Shown: positions 22,912 to 25,367 of the stretch, piece by piece | How the letters are laid out: each line of letters opens with the position of its first letter | How positions within the stretch are numbered: the stretch's first letter is position 1 | Origin: a virus | IMG/VR virus record: IMGVR_UViG_3300046007_003085 | Location: 1 to 25,367 of that record | Length of the DNA: 25,367 bases | Reading direction: 5' to 3' (one strand) | The notes under the pieces: model-generated | Seen by the model: the letters and a program-made list of their open reading frames with translations, nothing else | The model's database searches: none | What the model was told of the DNA's origin: nothing | Program-made: the position numbers and the translations under genes

Positions 22912-24725
22912 CGCCCCCTAGAGCGTCCGCCCCACGGCTTCTTCGTCGCCGCCGCCTTATCGACTACAAACTGCTCAGGCGGTGCGTAGTCCCAAGAGAT
23001 GGTTCCGACTCCTCGTTGAATGACGATGGAGCCGGTTTTGTTTCCGTTTTTATCCTTCAGTCCTGACCTGTCTCCGCGCTTCGCCATTCCGAGCATGAAG
23101 CGTCGCGGCTGATTGAATCCAACCTCCTTCAGGACAATTACCTCTCTCGCCCAGTTGGTCAGGTCGGAGCTTCCGAATCCTGAGTAGGCCATATCTGCCA
23201 CGCTCTCCGGTTTGTCGTCCTTGCCCTTTGGCTTAGGGAAGTGATGAACAAGCACGATGACGACTCCTGTCTCCATCATAATCGGCTGGAGCAGATGCCG
23301 CGTGAAGTTCGCGCAGACCTCGATGTCCGATGGATTTCCGCCGATGTAGGAGAGCAGAGGGTCGATATAGACAATGTCTACTTTCGTTTTTCGAATAAGA
23401 CGACGCAGCATGGTCGTGAACTCCACGCCGGTTCGAACAGCTTCTCGGAAGAACAGCATGTCCGCACGACGCAATCCGTTCCGCCAATCGCTTCCGAAGA
23501 CCATCTGCGCGGCCCCTTTCAGTGCATCATGCTGATCGGCGATGTCGTTCTCAGCTTGGACGTAGGCCACCTTGAGCGGTCGTACCGGCTGACATCCGAA
23601 CCAATCTGAACCTATGGCCCACCTCAGTCCTTGATAGAATGCCATCGAGCTTTTGCCGCATCCGCTCTGACCGACAAAGATGACCGATGAACCGCGCCGA
23701 ATCCATCTGTCACCGATCAGGTTGTCAGGGTCGTTCTCAGGATCGTAGTCGATGATGCTCTGGAGCGTGAACTCCTGAGGCATGTCCTGGGACTCCAGAT
23801 AGTCCGTGAACGCATCCCAGTTCACGACGCCCACATTGATGGCGACAAGCCTCTGCTCCTTGCCATCGCGCATCACACCGGCAAGACGAGAGAACCTGCT
23901 CGCGTTCTTGTTCTTCGGATCGATGCCGAGAGCCTCCAGATGGCGATAAACAACGTCGCGACGCTCGTTCCATTCCTCCTTGTTCGCCGCTTCAACGCGC
24001 ACCCACCCATGCAGACTCTTGCCGCCGGAATCGATGACGACAGAGAGCGGCAGCTTGGACTCCTTCAGGATCGTCCATTGCTCGTCCTTCGTCTTGTCAT
24101 CCATCTCGACCAGCACATGGCGGAAGGCTGACACGCCGGAATCCGAACCTGTCTCATCCAAGCACGGGTTGACCCGTACATACGCGCCACGGCTGTCAGG
24201 ACCGTTCCACATGGAACTTATGGGCGGCGTAAAATGCTTCTCAATCCATTCGTCGCGCTTGAGGAACGTACCCTTGGACGCTGGCCTACCTTTCCCCTCC
24301 TCGTCGCAGATGATGTCATTGCAGATGCAGACAACTTCATCCGGCTCGAAGCAGGCTTTGAGAAAGTCGATGGTTGTAAATCGGCATTCCGGTTGCGGAA
24401 TTGCTTGGATCTTTTGAACGATGAACTTGCCGGTCGTGGATACCGGCGTTCCGCTCTGTGCGGATAGAAGCCATCCCTTCGGCTTGTCGTGCGTCACGGT
24501 CATCGCCTGATTCACCTTGTGGGCCAATTCGTTCGGCTTCCACGGCGGAACGCACTTCGCGTTGTACTCGCTCAGCAGCATCTCCGCGTCGGAGCGTGAA
24601 AGCTCGAAGCCGTGAACGAGAGCGGTGGCTACTGCGAAGGTTGTGTTATGACCGCCCTGACCGCTAACGGCACCGGGGGTGTTTCGAAGCCATGCTCGCG
24701 CACGGTCGATATTTGAATTGCTCAT
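22908..24725 (-). CDS. Primase-helicase fusion (AEP-type primase plus RepA-type ATPase)
   Basis: Encodes 605 residues. Residues about 5-80 form a helical primase-accessory domain (ARAWLRNTPGAVSGQGGHN, later PPWKPNELAHKVNQAM). Residues about 180-305 look like an archaeo-eukaryotic primase core, with VLVEMDD at 204-210 as the metal-binding acidic motif, DSGGKSLHGWV at 232-242 as the Ser-x-His-type motif and ASRFSRLAGVMR at 275-286. Residues about 335-560 are a RepA-type helicase ATPase, with Walker A GQSGCGKS at 352-359, Walker B VDIVYIDP at 449-456 and VIVLVHHFPK at 489-498. The protein would prime and unwind at the phage replication origin. It overlaps the upstream gene by four bases and the converging gene by four. 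Confidence 0.75.
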   Translation of the reverse strand: MSNSNIDRARAWLRNTPGAVSGQGGHNTTFAVATALVHGFELSRSDAEMLLSEYNAKCVPPWKPNELAHKVNQAMTVTHDKPKGWLLSAQSGTPVSTTGKFIVQKIQAIPQPECRFTTIDFLKACFEPDEVVCICNDIICDEEGKGRPASKGTFLKRDEWIEKHFTPPISSMWNGPDSRGAYVRVNPCLDETGSDSGVSAFRHVLVEMDDKTKDEQWTILKESKLPLSVVIDSGGKSLHGWVRVEAANKEEWNERRDVVYRHLEALGIDPKNKNASRFSRLAGVMRDGKEQRLVAINVGVVNWDAFTDYLESQDMPQEFTLQSIIDYDPENDPDNLIGDRWIRRGSSVIFVGQSGCGKSSMAFYQGLRWAIGSDWFGCQPVRPLKVAYVQAENDIADQHDALKGAAQMVFGSDWRNGLRRADMLFFREAVRTGVEFTTMLRRLIRKTKVDIVYIDPLLSYIGGNPSDIEVCANFTRHLLQPIMMETGVVIVLVHHFPKPKGKDDKPESVADMAYSGFGSSDLTNWAREVIVLKEVGFNQPRRFMLGMAKRGDRSGLKDKNGNKTGSIVIQRGVGTISWDYAPPEQFVVDKAAATKKPWGGRSRGR

Positions 24726-24946
24726 TCGATTCCAAGTTGTTTTCTCGCGAGTTCCCCAGACCTGCCAAGGTCAGTCTTGGCGATTTCCTGAAGAACAGAA
24801 TTTGATTTCTCTAATTTCTGAAAAAGGAGAGCAAGCTCTTTGGGAGTCATCAGGTACTTGCTCCATTGCTGGATGGGTATGGAGCGAGACTTGAACTTCG
24901 CAAAGAGCTGCTCTTGTGCGGCGATGTAATGGCTAGGGCTTCGCAT
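24722..24946 (-). CDS. Small hypothetical protein upstream of primase-helicase
   Basis: Encodes 74 residues, mostly helical and basic, with SIPIQQWSKYLMTPKELALL in the middle and a leucine-rich C-terminal helix. There is no recognised motif, cysteine or membrane segment. The stop overlaps the primase-helicase start, so the two are probably co-translated and the small protein could assist replication. It overlaps the next upstream gene by 14 bases. Function unknown. Confidence 0.5.
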   Translation of the reverse strand: MRSPSHYIAAQEQLFAKFKSRSIPIQQWSKYLMTPKELALLFQKLEKSNSVLQEIAKTDLGRSGELARKQLGIE

Positions 24947-25118
24947 CTATCGGCGCGAACTTGGCATTGAATTCAGCCTTAGTTCGAACGTAGACCTTTC
25001 GCTTTCCCTCACGCATGTAGGCCACGCCTTGCCACTTGGTTTCTCCGATTCGTATCTCTACGTCGTCGGAGAGGAGTTCAACCTGCACCGAGCTTTTTCC
25101 TAAGTTCTTGTATCTCAT
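24933..25118 (-). CDS. Small hypothetical protein in the replication operon
   Basis: The start is uncertain. The ATG at 25118 gives 61 residues beginning MRYKNLGKSSVQVELLSDDV and a 41-base overlap with the previous gene; ATGs at 25130 and 25169 give longer forms (65 or 78 residues) with deeper overlap. None has a good ribosome binding site. The product is basic and beta-rich (VEIRIGETKWQGVAYMREG) with no known domain. It resembles short DNA-binding or regulatory proteins only in size and charge, so no function is assigned. Confidence 0.5.
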   Translation of the reverse strand: MRYKNLGKSSVQVELLSDDVEIRIGETKWQGVAYMREGKRKVYVRTKAEFNAKFAPIDAKP

Positions 25119-25356
25119 CTTCGGAAGCATCGTCGAGATGGCCTGAACCGCTCGAATGCCAGACTTCATCCACGTTTTGCTGGGGCTTCGGCCTGCTCAT
25201 CCAACCGCGAAGAAGGGCATACTCGATCAACTGAGGGGCTTCCTTCAACAACTGTTGTCGCGTGATTTCAGATTTCATCAGGTTCGATTCGTTTGCCGCG
25301 TCGTCCGCCTGCTCGGCGCATTCCCATTTCGGTTCCGATTTCGTTGGCGAATCCAC
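25078..25356 (-). CDS. Small acidic hypothetical protein at window edge
   Basis: A 92-residue frame from a GTG at 25356, with an in-frame stop two codons upstream (25363-25365), so it is complete. An ATG at 25278 would give 66 residues (MKSEITRQQLLKEAP...) and neither start has a good ribosome site. The product is acidic and helical, with a Trp (RGWMSRPKPQ) and a C-terminal charged segment (DDASEDEIQELRKKL). It is not recognised. It heads the visible part of the leftward replication operon. Confidence 0.45.
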   Translation of the reverse strand: MDSPTKSEPKWECAEQADDAANESNLMKSEITRQQLLKEAPQLIEYALLRGWMSRPKPQQNVDEVWHSSGSGHLDDASEDEIQELRKKLGAG

Positions 25357-25367
25357 GGCGAATCAGC

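Noticed and set aside
1-25367. tRNA genes, CRISPR arrays, insertion sequences, attachment sites
   Set aside because: None was seen on reading. Gaps between genes are too short for most of these, and no integrase or transposase occurs. A tRNA scan was not possible.

Overview
The window is a slice of a tailed double-stranded DNA phage genome (Caudoviricetes), probably podovirus-like. It carries large terminase, portal, scaffold, a head-tail adaptor candidate, tail proteins, three consecutive ejection-type proteins and a primase-helicase, but no sheath, tube or tape-measure gene. Coding density is very high, most neighbours overlap by 1-16 bases, and there is no gene-free stretch above about 60 bases. 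Base composition is roughly 50-55% GC, with two AT-rich islands inside tail genes. The host cannot be named; a small lipoprotein in the lysis region favours a host with an outer membrane. I saw no tRNA, CRISPR, insertion sequence or integrase.

Layout. (1) Bases 1-2662, plus strand: the end of a tail-fibre gene, then a chain of nine small genes that includes two holin-like membrane proteins, an out-of-phase overlapping pair resembling spanins, and small basic proteins. It ends at a hairpin that can act as a terminator from both sides (2669-2700). (2) Bases 2708-12470, minus strand, read right to left: large terminase, a Cys-rich zinc-binding-type protein, portal, a five-gene carbohydrate cassette (methyltransferase, GT25 glycosyltransferase, methyltransferase, second GT25 enzyme, GH130-like beta-propeller), a small unknown protein and a scaffold-like protein. 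(3) Bases 12525-22911, plus strand, diverging from terminase across only 54 bases: a collagen-stem/C1q-head fibre, a large tail protein, a tail-collar-type protein, an adaptor-like protein, three ejection-type proteins and two small basic proteins. (4) Bases 22908-25356, minus strand: a primase-helicase fusion and three unknown small genes.

How it fits together: block 2 builds and packages the head, block 3 makes the fibres, adaptor and injected proteins, block 1 ends tail production and lyses the cell, and block 4 starts DNA replication. The most unusual part is the glycan-modifying cassette inside the head operon, between portal and scaffold. No major capsid protein, endolysin or DNA polymerase is recognisable; the slot after the scaffold gene, where a capsid gene would be expected, holds the terminator instead.
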